A DNA stretch of 64,000 nucleotides from contig NZ_JAEHJZ010000005.1 in assembly GCF_016469035.1 (NCBI RefSeq), forward strand, positions 1-64,000. The letters run 5' to 3'. Shown here piece by piece: positions 26,184-34,210 of this stretch. The stretch's first letter is position 1. The number at the start of each line of letters is the position of its first letter. Made by a program: the position numbers and the translations under genes. The notes beneath the pieces are model-generated. The model saw only the letters and a program-made list of their open reading frames with translations. It had not been told where the DNA came from and did not search any database. This stretch comes from Gelidibacter salicanalis (GTDB lineage: Bacteria > Bacteroidota > Bacteroidia > Flavobacteriales > Flavobacteriaceae).

Positions 26184-27311
26184 ATGAGAAAACTAATTGC
26201 ATTACTGATTCCAGTATTCCTTTTTAATTGCGGGGTCAAAACCCAAAATACGAGCACTACTGATGGAGCGCCCGTCTTTCAAGATTTGTTCAACACTTCA
26301 ATGACTGAAGGCGTGGAATGTTACCGTATCCCGGCTATTATTACCGCTCCAAATGGCGATGTCATTGCTGCTATTGATGAGCGTGTACCGGGCTGTGGCG
26401 ATTTGAAATGGAGTAAAGATATTAATATTATTGTCAGACGTAGTGCTGATAATGGAAAAACATGGTCAGACATTGAAACGGCTGTAGATTTTCCTTTCGG
26501 ACAATCGGCGTCAGATCCGTCATTGATTGTAGACCATGTGACCAATGATATTTTTATGTTTTATAATTACATGAATTTAGATACTGAAAAAGACATCTAT
26601 TACCTACATTATGTAAAAAGTTCTGACGATGGTAAAACTTGGAGTGAACCCGTAGATATTACCTCTCAAATAGCCAAACCAGAATGGCACGAAGATTTTA
26701 AATTCATCACTTCTGGTAGAGGTATTCAAACCCGCTCTGGTAAATTACTACATACCATGGTGAATTTAAACAGTGGCTTGCATTTATTTGGTAGTGATGA
26801 CCATGGTAAAACGTGGTATTTTATAGACACACCAATTCAACCTGCCGACGAATCTAAGGTCATTGAGCTTGTTGATGGCACCTTAATGATCAACGCTCGT
26901 GTTAATGGTGAAGGCTTACGTTATGTGCACACGTCTAAAGACGAAGGCAAATCATGGACTACCGTTCCTGCGCCTGAGTTGGTTGATCCGGGTTGTAATG
27001 CCAGCATCATTCGTTATACAGCAATTGAAGATGGGTATAAAAAGAATAGATTGCTTTTTTCTAATGCGAAGTCTGAAAAAGGCCGTGTAAATATGACCGT
27101 TCGTGTAAGTTATGACGAAGGTAAAACGTGGACTGAGGGCAAAACAATTTACGAAGGTCCTTCTGCCTATTCAGATATGACCATTCTTGAAAATGGCGAT
27201 ATCGGATTGTTTTTTGAGCAAGACGGCTATACCAAGAACCCATTTGTGAGTTTTTCACTAAATTGGTTGACTGATGGTAAGGATACCTATCAAAAACCTA
27301 AGAAAAAATAA
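26184..27311 (+). CDS. nanH: Lipoprotein sialidase, GH33 (second)
   Basis: 375 residues. Likely lipoprotein with Cys16 in VFLFNCGVK. RIP motif CYRIP (Arg48), a DER motif (AIDERVPG) and Asp boxes SADNGKTWS, SSDDGKTWS, SDDHGKTWY, SKDEGKSWT and SYDEGKTWT mark the propeller; a likely nucleophile Tyr is in GPSAYSDM. This is the standard bacterial NanH layout without extra domains. Lipid anchoring and the surface SusC/SusD pairs suggest action at the outer membrane. The LrgA gene follows after 27 bp. Confidence 0.94.
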   Translation: MRKLIALLIPVFLFNCGVKTQNTSTTDGAPVFQDLFNTSMTEGVECYRIPAIITAPNGDVIAAIDERVPGCGDLKWSKDINIIVRRSADNGKTWSDIETAVDFPFGQSASDPSLIVDHVTNDIFMFYNYMNLDTEKDIYYLHYVKSSDDGKTWSEPVDITSQIAKPEWHEDFKFITSGRGIQTRSGKLLHTMVNLNSGLHLFGSDDHGKTWYFIDTPIQPADESKVIELVDGTLMINARVNGEGLRYVHTSKDEGKSWTTVPAPELVDPGCNASIIRYTAIEDGYKKNRLLFSNAKSEKGRVNMTVRVSYDEGKTWTEGKTIYEGPSAYSDMTILENGDIGLFFEQDGYTKNPFVSFSLNWLTDGKDTYQKPKKK

Positions 27312-27338
27312 TCTTAGTTCTTACAGCGCTGAAAATTA

Positions 27339-27704
27339 ATGAATCCACTAAGTAGTCGGTTACGAATGCTCAAAGCGTTCCTTTGGATTTTTTTATTCCT
27401 CGGAATAGGAGAGTTGATCAGCTACGTTACTGATGTTCCAATTCCTGGGAATATCTTGGGGATGATTTTAATTTTCAGCGCTTTAAAATTAAAGCTGATC
27501 CATCTCAAAGACGTAAAACCTGCTTCAGACCAGTTATTGAAGTATATGGTGTTGTTTTATGTGCCTTACGGTGTGGGACTCATGTCTTATTTTGATTTTA
27601 TAAGCTCGTATTGGATGGTTCTTTCTGTTATTGCAGTTGTTACAACGCTGCTCACCCTTTACATTACAGCGCTCGTACAACAAAAACTGGAAAAACATGA
27701 TTGA
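27339..27704 (+). CDS. lrgA: LrgA/CidA-family membrane protein
   Basis: 121 residues, about four membrane helices, with the family phrases GELISYVTDVPIPGNILGM and PYGVGLMSYF. LrgA/LrgB pairs were first linked to holin-like control of lysis, but some act in small-molecule movement: PftA/PftB of Bacillus subtilis move pyruvate. Here the pair stands in a sialic acid operon whose lyase makes pyruvate. It overlaps lrgB by 8 bp. Confidence 0.9.
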   Translation: MNPLSSRLRMLKAFLWIFLFLGIGELISYVTDVPIPGNILGMILIFSALKLKLIHLKDVKPASDQLLKYMVLFYVPYGVGLMSYFDFISSYWMVLSVIAVVTTLLTLYITALVQQKLEKHD

Positions 27705-28398
27705 CTTCTATCAGCTTCCCATTTTTGGTATCCTCCTAACTGTTGTCGTTTTTTTTGCTGCGCGAGCTTTACGGAACAACATAAAATTCGTTCTATTTAA
27801 TCCTGTCTTAATAGCCATAACACTCATTATTTTGTTTTTGGTGGTTTTTGATATCCGTTTTGAGGACTATAACAAAGGCGGTAAATATTTGAGTTTTTTT
27901 CTAGGACCGGCAATTGTAGCGCTTGGTGTCCTCTTTTATGAAAAGTACCAGTTGATCAGGCACAACATATATCCCTTTTTACTGGCCGTAGGTTGTGGCG
28001 GTTTGATCAGTATTGCTTCGGTCTCCTTGATTTCAATTGTGATGAACGCGCCGGATGTCATAATTAGATCACTAGTGTCCATGTCGGTCACCACGCCAAT
28101 CGCGATTGAAATCACCAAAATCACTGAAGGTATTCCGTCCTTAACGGCAGGCGTTGTGATTGCGGTAGGAGTTTTTGGAAATGCCTTTGGATCGGGGTTT
28201 TTGAAATTAGTGGGCATCCAGAGCCAGACTGCTGTAGGAACGGCACTCGGAACGGCAGCACATGGTATCGGTACAGCGCGCGCCATTGAGATTGGACCCT
28301 TACCTGGTGCTTATAGCGGATTGGCCATGTGTGTTAATGGGATTCTGACCACACTTATTTCGCCATATGTTGTACTTTGGATTGTAGGATCTATTTAA
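27697..28398 (+). CDS. lrgB: LrgB-family membrane protein
   Basis: 233 residues from ATG 27697; the longer frame from 27631 would run through the lrgA coding sequence and lacks family likeness. Eight or so membrane helices. Family motifs SLVSMSVTTPIAIEITK, GVFGNAFGSGFLKL and GTALGTAAHGIGTARAIE are intact. It should form one membrane complex with LrgA. In this setting a role in pyruvate or other anion transport is an inference from context, not from sequence. Confidence 0.9.
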   Translation: MIDFYQLPIFGILLTVVVFFAARALRNNIKFVLFNPVLIAITLIILFLVVFDIRFEDYNKGGKYLSFFLGPAIVALGVLFYEKYQLIRHNIYPFLLAVGCGGLISIASVSLISIVMNAPDVIIRSLVSMSVTTPIAIEITKITEGIPSLTAGVVIAVGVFGNAFGSGFLKLVGIQSQTAVGTALGTAAHGIGTARAIEIGPLPGAYSGLAMCVNGILTTLISPYVVLWIVGSI

Positions 28399-28408
28399 AA
28401 AATTCAAG

Positions 28409-30496
28409 ATGAAAAATTCCTCAAATAACTGCCGGATAATTTTAATGACTTTGATGTTGTGTTTTTCTTTATTATTAAATTCCCAAACTATAAAAGTTGC
28501 CTGTGTGGGCGATAGTGTGACCTATGGCGCGGGGATTGAGGATCGTGAAGAAAACGCCTATCCGCAACAACTGCAAGAGCGTTTAGGCGCAAATTACGAA
28601 GTTGGCAATTTTGGGTTTTCAGGGGCAACCCTACTTAAAAATGGTCATAAGCCGTATTGGAAGACAGCCGAATTTAAGCAATCACAAGATTTTGCGCCTA
28701 ACATTGTCATCATTCATTTAGGACTGAATGATCAAGGCAATAATAATTGGCCAGATCACCACGCCGAATTTGAACAGGATTATTTGGAGATGATTGCGCT
28801 CTATAAAAATCTGCCATCGAAGCCTGAAGTTTTGATTTGCAAAATGACGCCAACCTTTTCTGGGCACCATTGGTTTGAAGAAGGCATGCGCGAAAGTTTT
28901 AAGGAAATCCAGACGACAATAAAAGGCATTGCCGAAAAAGCAGAAGTTCAAGTCGTCGATTTGCACGAACCGCTCTACCGTTTTCCTGAATATTTCCCTG
29001 ATAATTTGCATCCAACTAAGGAAGGTGCGGCAATAATTGCCCAAAAAGTGTTTAGTGCCATTACTGGCAATTATGGGGGATTAAAACTCCCTGTGATCTA
29101 TGGTGAAAACATGGTATTGCAACGTAATGAACCCATGAGTTTTAATGGTACAGCCAATACGGATGAAACTATTACTGTTCGATTTAACAACGTCACGAAA
29201 ACAACAAAAGCTGATGTGCATGGCAAATGGCAGGTCAATTTTCCTCCAATGCCAGCAGGCGGCCCTTTTGCCTTAAAATTTGCAACGGCTAAAACATCTG
29301 TTGAAATTAAATCGGTTAATATAGGAGAAGTGTGGTTGGCTTCTGGGCAGTCTAATATGGATTTTAAAGTCCGTGATATGGACAATGCGGCGACCGTTTT
29401 AAAAGACTCCCTTAATCCGCAAGTGTTCTTATTCTCCATGGACGGAAAAGTGTTGTCTGAGAAACCTTATACGGAAGCCGAGCTTAAAGATTGCAATGCC
29501 AATGCGTATTTTAAGAACTCAGGATGGACCGCGTCTACAACCAAAAACCTCGACAATTTTTCGGCAGTAGCCTATGCATTCGCCTATAGACTTCAAAAGA
29601 AATTGGGGATTCCTGTCGGGATTATTTGCAATGCTGTGGGTGGGGCGCCCATTCAAAGTTGGATCAGTAGGGAGGCAATGGAACAACATCCTGAAACTGT
29701 GAATCTGTTAAATGATACCCATTTACATCCAAAAGTAGATACTTGGGTTGCGGAGCGGGCAGCCTTAAATATGAAAGGTGATTCTAAGAGTGGGATTAGG
29801 GCCAGACATCCCTATCACCCAACAATGCTCTTTGATGCAGGCATTATGCCCATCAGAGACTACAGGATCAAAGGTGTAATTTGGTATCAAGGCGAATCGA
29901 ATACCGAGCATGTCAAGTTACATTCAAAACTATTAAAACTGTTGGTAGACGATTGGCGTAACCATTTCAAAACACCAGAGTTGACATTTTATTACGTGCA
30001 GTTGAGCAGTATCAATAGGCCAAATTGGGGTCTATTTAGAGATTCCCAACGCCGATTATTGGAAATTCCTAACACAGGCATGGCGGTCAGTTTGGACGTG
30101 GGCCATGCATCCGATGTGCATCCAAAACAGAAATGGGTTGTAGGAGAGCGCCTTTCGAGAATTGCACTTCATAACACTTATGATGTCGAAATTCCTTTCT
30201 CTGGACCACTTTTAGATTATATAAATGTCAATAAGAATAGGTTGGAAATCCATTTTAAACACGGACAAGGCCTGAAAACTCTGGAAAACACTTGTGTAAA
30301 TGATATTTATATTGCCGGACCGGACAAAAAATTTGTTCCCGCACAGACCAAAATAGTGAATGACATTTTGCAAGCATGGTCTCCGGAAATTGAAAATCCT
30401 CGATTTGTAAACTATGGGTATACCTCCTTTTCGGAAGGGAATTTAGTCAATAGTGCGGGATTGCCAGCATCCACATTTTCAAATAGTACTAATTAA
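28409..30496 (+). CDS. Two-domain esterase: SGNH hydrolase plus sialate O-acetylesterase
   Basis: 695 residues with a signal peptide (about 1-26). N-terminal SGNH/GDSL domain (about 28-213): GDSVTYG with Ser nucleophile, GLND, and DNLHP with the catalytic Asp/His. From about 218 a sialate O-acetylesterase (SASA) domain: beta-sandwich lead-in, GQSNMDF with Ser nucleophile, WYQGESN and SDVHP. Two different acetylesterases on one chain could remove O-acetyl groups at different sialic acid positions. Spacing of 10 bp from lrgB and 7 bp to the next gene shows one operon. Confidence 0.9.
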   Translation: MKNSSNNCRIILMTLMLCFSLLLNSQTIKVACVGDSVTYGAGIEDREENAYPQQLQERLGANYEVGNFGFSGATLLKNGHKPYWKTAEFKQSQDFAPNIVIIHLGLNDQGNNNWPDHHAEFEQDYLEMIALYKNLPSKPEVLICKMTPTFSGHHWFEEGMRESFKEIQTTIKGIAEKAEVQVVDLHEPLYRFPEYFPDNLHPTKEGAAIIAQKVFSAITGNYGGLKLPVIYGENMVLQRNEPMSFNGTANTDETITVRFNNVTKTTKADVHGKWQVNFPPMPAGGPFALKFATAKTSVEIKSVNIGEVWLASGQSNMDFKVRDMDNAATVLKDSLNPQVFLFSMDGKVLSEKPYTEAELKDCNANAYFKNSGWTASTTKNLDNFSAVAYAFAYRLQKKLGIPVGIICNAVGGAPIQSWISREAMEQHPETVNLLNDTHLHPKVDTWVAERAALNMKGDSKSGIRARHPYHPTMLFDAGIMPIRDYRIKGVIWYQGESNTEHVKLHSKLLKLLVDDWRNHFKTPELTFYYVQLSSINRPNWGLFRDSQRRLLEIPNTGMAVSLDVGHASDVHPKQKWVVGERLSRIALHNTYDVEIPFSGPLLDYINVNKNRLEIHFKHGQGLKTLENTCVNDIYIAGPDKKFVPAQTKIVNDILQAWSPEIENPRFVNYGYTSFSEGNLVNSAGLPASTFSNSTN

Positions 30497-30503
30497 ATAA
30501 AAA

Positions 30504-33215
30504 ATGAAAACACTACCAATTTTTATGAGAATACCTAAAGTTGCAATTGTCGTTATAGCCATAAGCCTGTCCATGTTTTCCAGCATGTTTGCTGATGCTA
30601 CTCAAAACCGTGTTTTAGAGAAGAAATATCCAATCATCCCAACGCCTCAAGATATCCAATACGGGAAAAGTGAAGTGACCTTTAAAGCGTTTCAAATCGT
30701 AAAAACTGATTTTATAAATGAGTCCAATCAATTAAAATCGTTTTTTAAAAACAATGGTGTTTCAGAAGCGCCAGACGGGTTAAAAATTCACATGATCCAG
30801 GAGCATATTCCGGTTCATAATGCTGAAGAAGCCTATAAAATACAAATCGATTCTGAAATTAAAATCTGGGCCAGCACTGAAAAAGGTGCGTATTATGCTC
30901 TAAAAACCCTTCAACAAGTGTTCAGACAGCAAGGCGATTTTGGTGTCAGCCCACAACTGCAACTCACCGATTGGCCTGCGTTTAAAGTCAGAGGGTTTAT
31001 GCACGATACGGGTAGAAATTTTCAATCGGTTGCCCAATTAAAGGAGCAGTTGGAAGTCTTGTCCCAATACAAATACAATGTTTTCCATTGGCATTTAACG
31101 GACGATCCAGGATGGCGACTTGAGAGTAAGTTGTATCCGCAGTTACAAAACGAAGACGCCACTTCTCGAGGGAAAGGGAAGTTTTACACCCAAGACGATT
31201 TTAAAGAAATCTTAGCCTTTTGTAAAGCACGGCATATTACCGTAATACCGGAATTTGATATTCCAGGGCATTCGCGTGCTTTTAGAAATGCGATGGGTTT
31301 TGAAAACATGAAAGATGAACGTGCACTTCCAACTTTACTAGACTTATTTGATGAATTGATGGACTTGGCAAGCGCTGAGGAGATGCCTTATATTCACATT
31401 GGTACGGATGAAGTGAGAAACAAAGAAGAATATGTTCCAGACGGGTTTGTCAAAACCATCATGGACCGTGTGAAATCTAAAAATAGGGAACTCATTGTTT
31501 GGAAGGAAGGCATTGAAATTGAAGAAGATTCCACTTCCATCAATCAGCTATGGGCGCAGCATACGCCACGTAAAGGGCATCGTTTTATAGATTCGCGCGC
31601 CAATTACATCAATCATTTGGATCCTTTTGCGGGAATGTCGCGATTGTTTTTCCAACAGCCTGCACGTCAACCACAAGGCGATTCTTTAGCCTTGGGCGGC
31701 ATTTTAGCAGCATGGCCAGACAATAATGTGGCTAAGGAGCGCGACATTTTAATTCAAAACCCAATCTACCCATCCATGGTTTTTTATGCCGATGCGATAT
31801 GGAAAGGACGCGCGGAAAATAAGCTGGAGTATTGGGCGAAATTTCCACCAGTCGGTTCAAAGGAATTGGAGGAATTCAAAGCGTTTGAAGACAAAGTCAT
31901 TGCCCACCGCTTTTTTTTTTTTAAAGGCAAGGAATTTCAATATGTAAAGCAAACTAATTTGGAATGGAATGTGATTGGGCCATTTGAAACACATGGCGAT
32001 GTTAACTTGCGTTTCCCGGTTGAAGACTCGTTGACTGCTTCCTATAAAGTAGACGGGAAAGATTATACATGGTCTCAACCTATTGTAGGTGGTACTACAC
32101 ACTTTAAACATTTCTTTGGCTTCCCAGCGGTAACCACCGAACGAACAGGAACCTATTATGCCTATACTGAAATTTATTCGCCAGATGATCGGGTACAAGA
32201 TTTTTGGATAGGTTTTCAAGGCTGGTCACGTTCAGGCGGAAGACGTGTTGGTCCATTTCCTGATCAGGGGCAGTGGCATACCACCAATCCTAAGATTTGG
32301 GTGAATGGAACAGAAATAGCGCCGCCCGTGTGGAAGCAGCCAAATTTAGGTACTCGAACGGACGAAATCCCATTTATAGACGAAGATTATTTTTATAGAG
32401 CACCAACCAAAATTGCCCTCAAAAAAGGCTGGAATAAAGTGCTGTTGAAAATTCCGCAAGATAAGAATTCATGGAAATGGATGTTTACCTGTGTGCCAAT
32501 TCATCTAGAAAATGGTGCTGTTAAAGAGGTAAACGATTTAAAGTTTAGAGCGGTTTTTAATACGGAGCCAAAGGTTTCCGTAACCGAATTCCCGAAGGAG
32601 AATCAGTTATACGCAAGAGATACAGCTAATAGGGCAACGGTTGCTGTTTCAGGAATAGCTGATAGCACTGTGGATAGTGTACTTGTAAGAGTGCATCGTG
32701 ACAAAGGCGTTATCACAAGCCATTCAGTCGCTGCAAATGGTGCTTTTTCTATCCTTTTAACTATTGAGGCTTTAAAACACAATTATACTATTGAACTTTT
32801 CGCTAAACGTAAAAAGGAAGAAGTATATCTTATTAAAAGGGCCACACATGTCACCGCGGGTGATGTGTATGTGTTAAGCGGACAATCTAATGCTTGGGCC
32901 ATAGATTATGACAATGCGTATAATAAAGAGCATATGTCTTCAAATGTACAATGGGTGCGTACCATTGGCGCCATGCATGTGTACAATAGTCCAGCCATCT
33001 ATCCTGAAGCTGGAAATACAGATTGGTATATAGCCAGTGGCAAAGCACCTGATATGGTTGGTAAAGCGGAACGCGTAGGCAAGGGCATGGTAGGTGTGTT
33101 AGGGATGAACATTGGTCTTAATTTAGTAACATCTCAAGATGTGCCCATCGCGATCATCAACGGTGCGGGAGGTGGAGGCGCCATTGCATTCTATCAAAAA
33201 AAAACTTTAATTTAG
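30504..33215 (+). CDS. GH20 beta-hexosaminidase fused to sialate O-acetylesterase, N-terminal part (frame ends early)
   Basis: 903 residues up to a stop at 33213-33215. Signal peptide (about 1-30), GH20b domain, then the GH20 barrel with HWHLTDDPGWRLE and the catalytic pair Asp302-Glu303 in HIGTDEV (Thr replaces the usual second Gly). A beta-rich middle follows (about 480-770), then the start of a SASA domain: AGDVYVLSGQSNAW. The frame breaks inside that SASA domain, in A9 at 33196-33204. One extra A, or a -1 shift of the ribosome, would join it to the part at 33203-34006 and give a single protein of 1167 residues. A T12 run at 31911-31922 codes for four Phe. Confidence 0.88.
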   Translation: MKTLPIFMRIPKVAIVVIAISLSMFSSMFADATQNRVLEKKYPIIPTPQDIQYGKSEVTFKAFQIVKTDFINESNQLKSFFKNNGVSEAPDGLKIHMIQEHIPVHNAEEAYKIQIDSEIKIWASTEKGAYYALKTLQQVFRQQGDFGVSPQLQLTDWPAFKVRGFMHDTGRNFQSVAQLKEQLEVLSQYKYNVFHWHLTDDPGWRLESKLYPQLQNEDATSRGKGKFYTQDDFKEILAFCKARHITVIPEFDIPGHSRAFRNAMGFENMKDERALPTLLDLFDELMDLASAEEMPYIHIGTDEVRNKEEYVPDGFVKTIMDRVKSKNRELIVWKEGIEIEEDSTSINQLWAQHTPRKGHRFIDSRANYINHLDPFAGMSRLFFQQPARQPQGDSLALGGILAAWPDNNVAKERDILIQNPIYPSMVFYADAIWKGRAENKLEYWAKFPPVGSKELEEFKAFEDKVIAHRFFFFKGKEFQYVKQTNLEWNVIGPFETHGDVNLRFPVEDSLTASYKVDGKDYTWSQPIVGGTTHFKHFFGFPAVTTERTGTYYAYTEIYSPDDRVQDFWIGFQGWSRSGGRRVGPFPDQGQWHTTNPKIWVNGTEIAPPVWKQPNLGTRTDEIPFIDEDYFYRAPTKIALKKGWNKVLLKIPQDKNSWKWMFTCVPIHLENGAVKEVNDLKFRAVFNTEPKVSVTEFPKENQLYARDTANRATVAVSGIADSTVDSVLVRVHRDKGVITSHSVAANGAFSILLTIEALKHNYTIELFAKRKKEEVYLIKRATHVTAGDVYVLSGQSNAWAIDYDNAYNKEHMSSNVQWVRTIGAMHVYNSPAIYPEAGNTDWYIASGKAPDMVGKAERVGKGMVGVLGMNIGLNLVTSQDVPIAIINGAGGGGAIAFYQKKTLI
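33196..33204 (+). other. A9 slip site at the break in the GH20/esterase gene
   Basis: The sequence is TAT CAA AAA AAA ACT TTA ATT TAG. Re-reading one A gives CAA AAA AAA AAC TTT AAT TTA GAT, which continues the same esterase domain. A run of nine A offers a place for polymerase or ribosome slippage, for a reversible on/off switch, or for a sequencing error. Confidence 0.7.
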
Positions 33216-34006
33216 ATACACCTTACGGTCGATTATATCACAGATTAGAAGCGTCGGGATTAAAACAGCATATCAAAGCATTTATTTGGAATCAAGGAGA
33301 AAGCAATGCGGGCGATTCTGTTTTAGAGTATAAAACTGCGCTTACGCAACTGTATCATGATCTCAACTCAGAGTATACATTTGAAAAATTTTACCTGGTA
33401 CAGACCCCACCTGGTTGCAGCGCATCAAGCGGCCATCAAACCGTGAGAGAAGCGCAACGGCAATTTGCTGAACAGCATTCTCAAGTCAACATCATAACGC
33501 GTCATGGGTTTCCTACCAATCCATTATTTGATGGTAACTATTTTTTATCTGATGGCTGTCATTACCACGCCCTCGGGTATGAGGTGTTGGCCGATTGGAT
33601 TTCACATATGGCTCTGTATGACTTTTATAATGGCAGTGTAGATTTTCAAGCACCACAAGTTATTAGTGTAAAAAGGGAGACGTCTAAGTCCCTGAGTATC
33701 GAATTTGACAAACCTATTGCCATTCAGCCAGACTTAAAAATAGATGGTATTGTGTATACTGTAAAAGATCAATTGTTCGCTGTCAATTCTAAAAAAATCA
33801 CTTCAATTTCTGAGTTGAAAGTCGATTCTAAAAACCCTAAAAAGCTTCGAATAACCTTTAAGGGGAAACGCCTTAAAAAAGGTGCTGTTCTTACCTATAT
33901 TTTAGGTGACACTTACCCAGAAACATCAATTCCATATCGCGGACCGTGGCTTGTAGATGCCAGAACAGGAATCGGTGCCGTAGGGTTCACTTCAACGATA
34001 AAATAG
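33203..34006 (+). CDS. C-terminal part of the GH20/sialate O-acetylesterase fusion, in the -1 frame
   Basis: About 267 residues read from the A9 run onward. It holds the rest of the SASA domain: FIWNQGESNAGDS, the Asp/His site DGCHYHALGYEVLADW and a final beta-domain (about 33640-34000) ending VGFTSTIK. A GTG at 33443 could start a shorter 187-residue product, but that would lack the GESN motif and is unlikely to be used. It belongs to the preceding gene. Confidence 0.75.
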   Translation, partial: NFNLDTPYGRLYHRLEASGLKQHIKAFIWNQGESNAGDSVLEYKTALTQLYHDLNSEYTFEKFYLVQTPPGCSASSGHQTVREAQRQFAEQHSQVNIITRHGFPTNPLFDGNYFLSDGCHYHALGYEVLADWISHMALYDFYNGSVDFQAPQVISVKRETSKSLSIEFDKPIAIQPDLKIDGIVYTVKDQLFAVNSKKITSISELKVDSKNPKKLRITFKGKRLKKGAVLTYILGDTYPETSIPYRGPWLVDARTGIGAVGFTSTIK

Positions 34007-34210
34007 ATTTAAGCTGTTAAATTGATAGTTGTAAGAAGAAATTTATGAGACTATCATAATTATTATGCTGTTTTAGTTGTATATTAATAATGCGCTAAAA
34101 TCGAGATTATCCTACCAACTCCTCACTAGAAACGTCATTAGTCGAAAAAATTTACTAGTGTCTGATATTTTGCATTCATTTAAACTGTTAAATTAAACTT
34201 AAATAATATT

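Noticed and set aside
27631-27696. Upstream start of lrgB
   Set aside because: Those codons overlap lrgA in another frame and have no LrgB likeness; ATG 27697 gives the normal family start.
33443-34006. Independent 187-residue gene starting at GTG 33443
   Set aside because: Its sequence is the second half of the SASA domain and lacks the GESN motif; it is better read as the frame-shifted end of the GH20 fusion.
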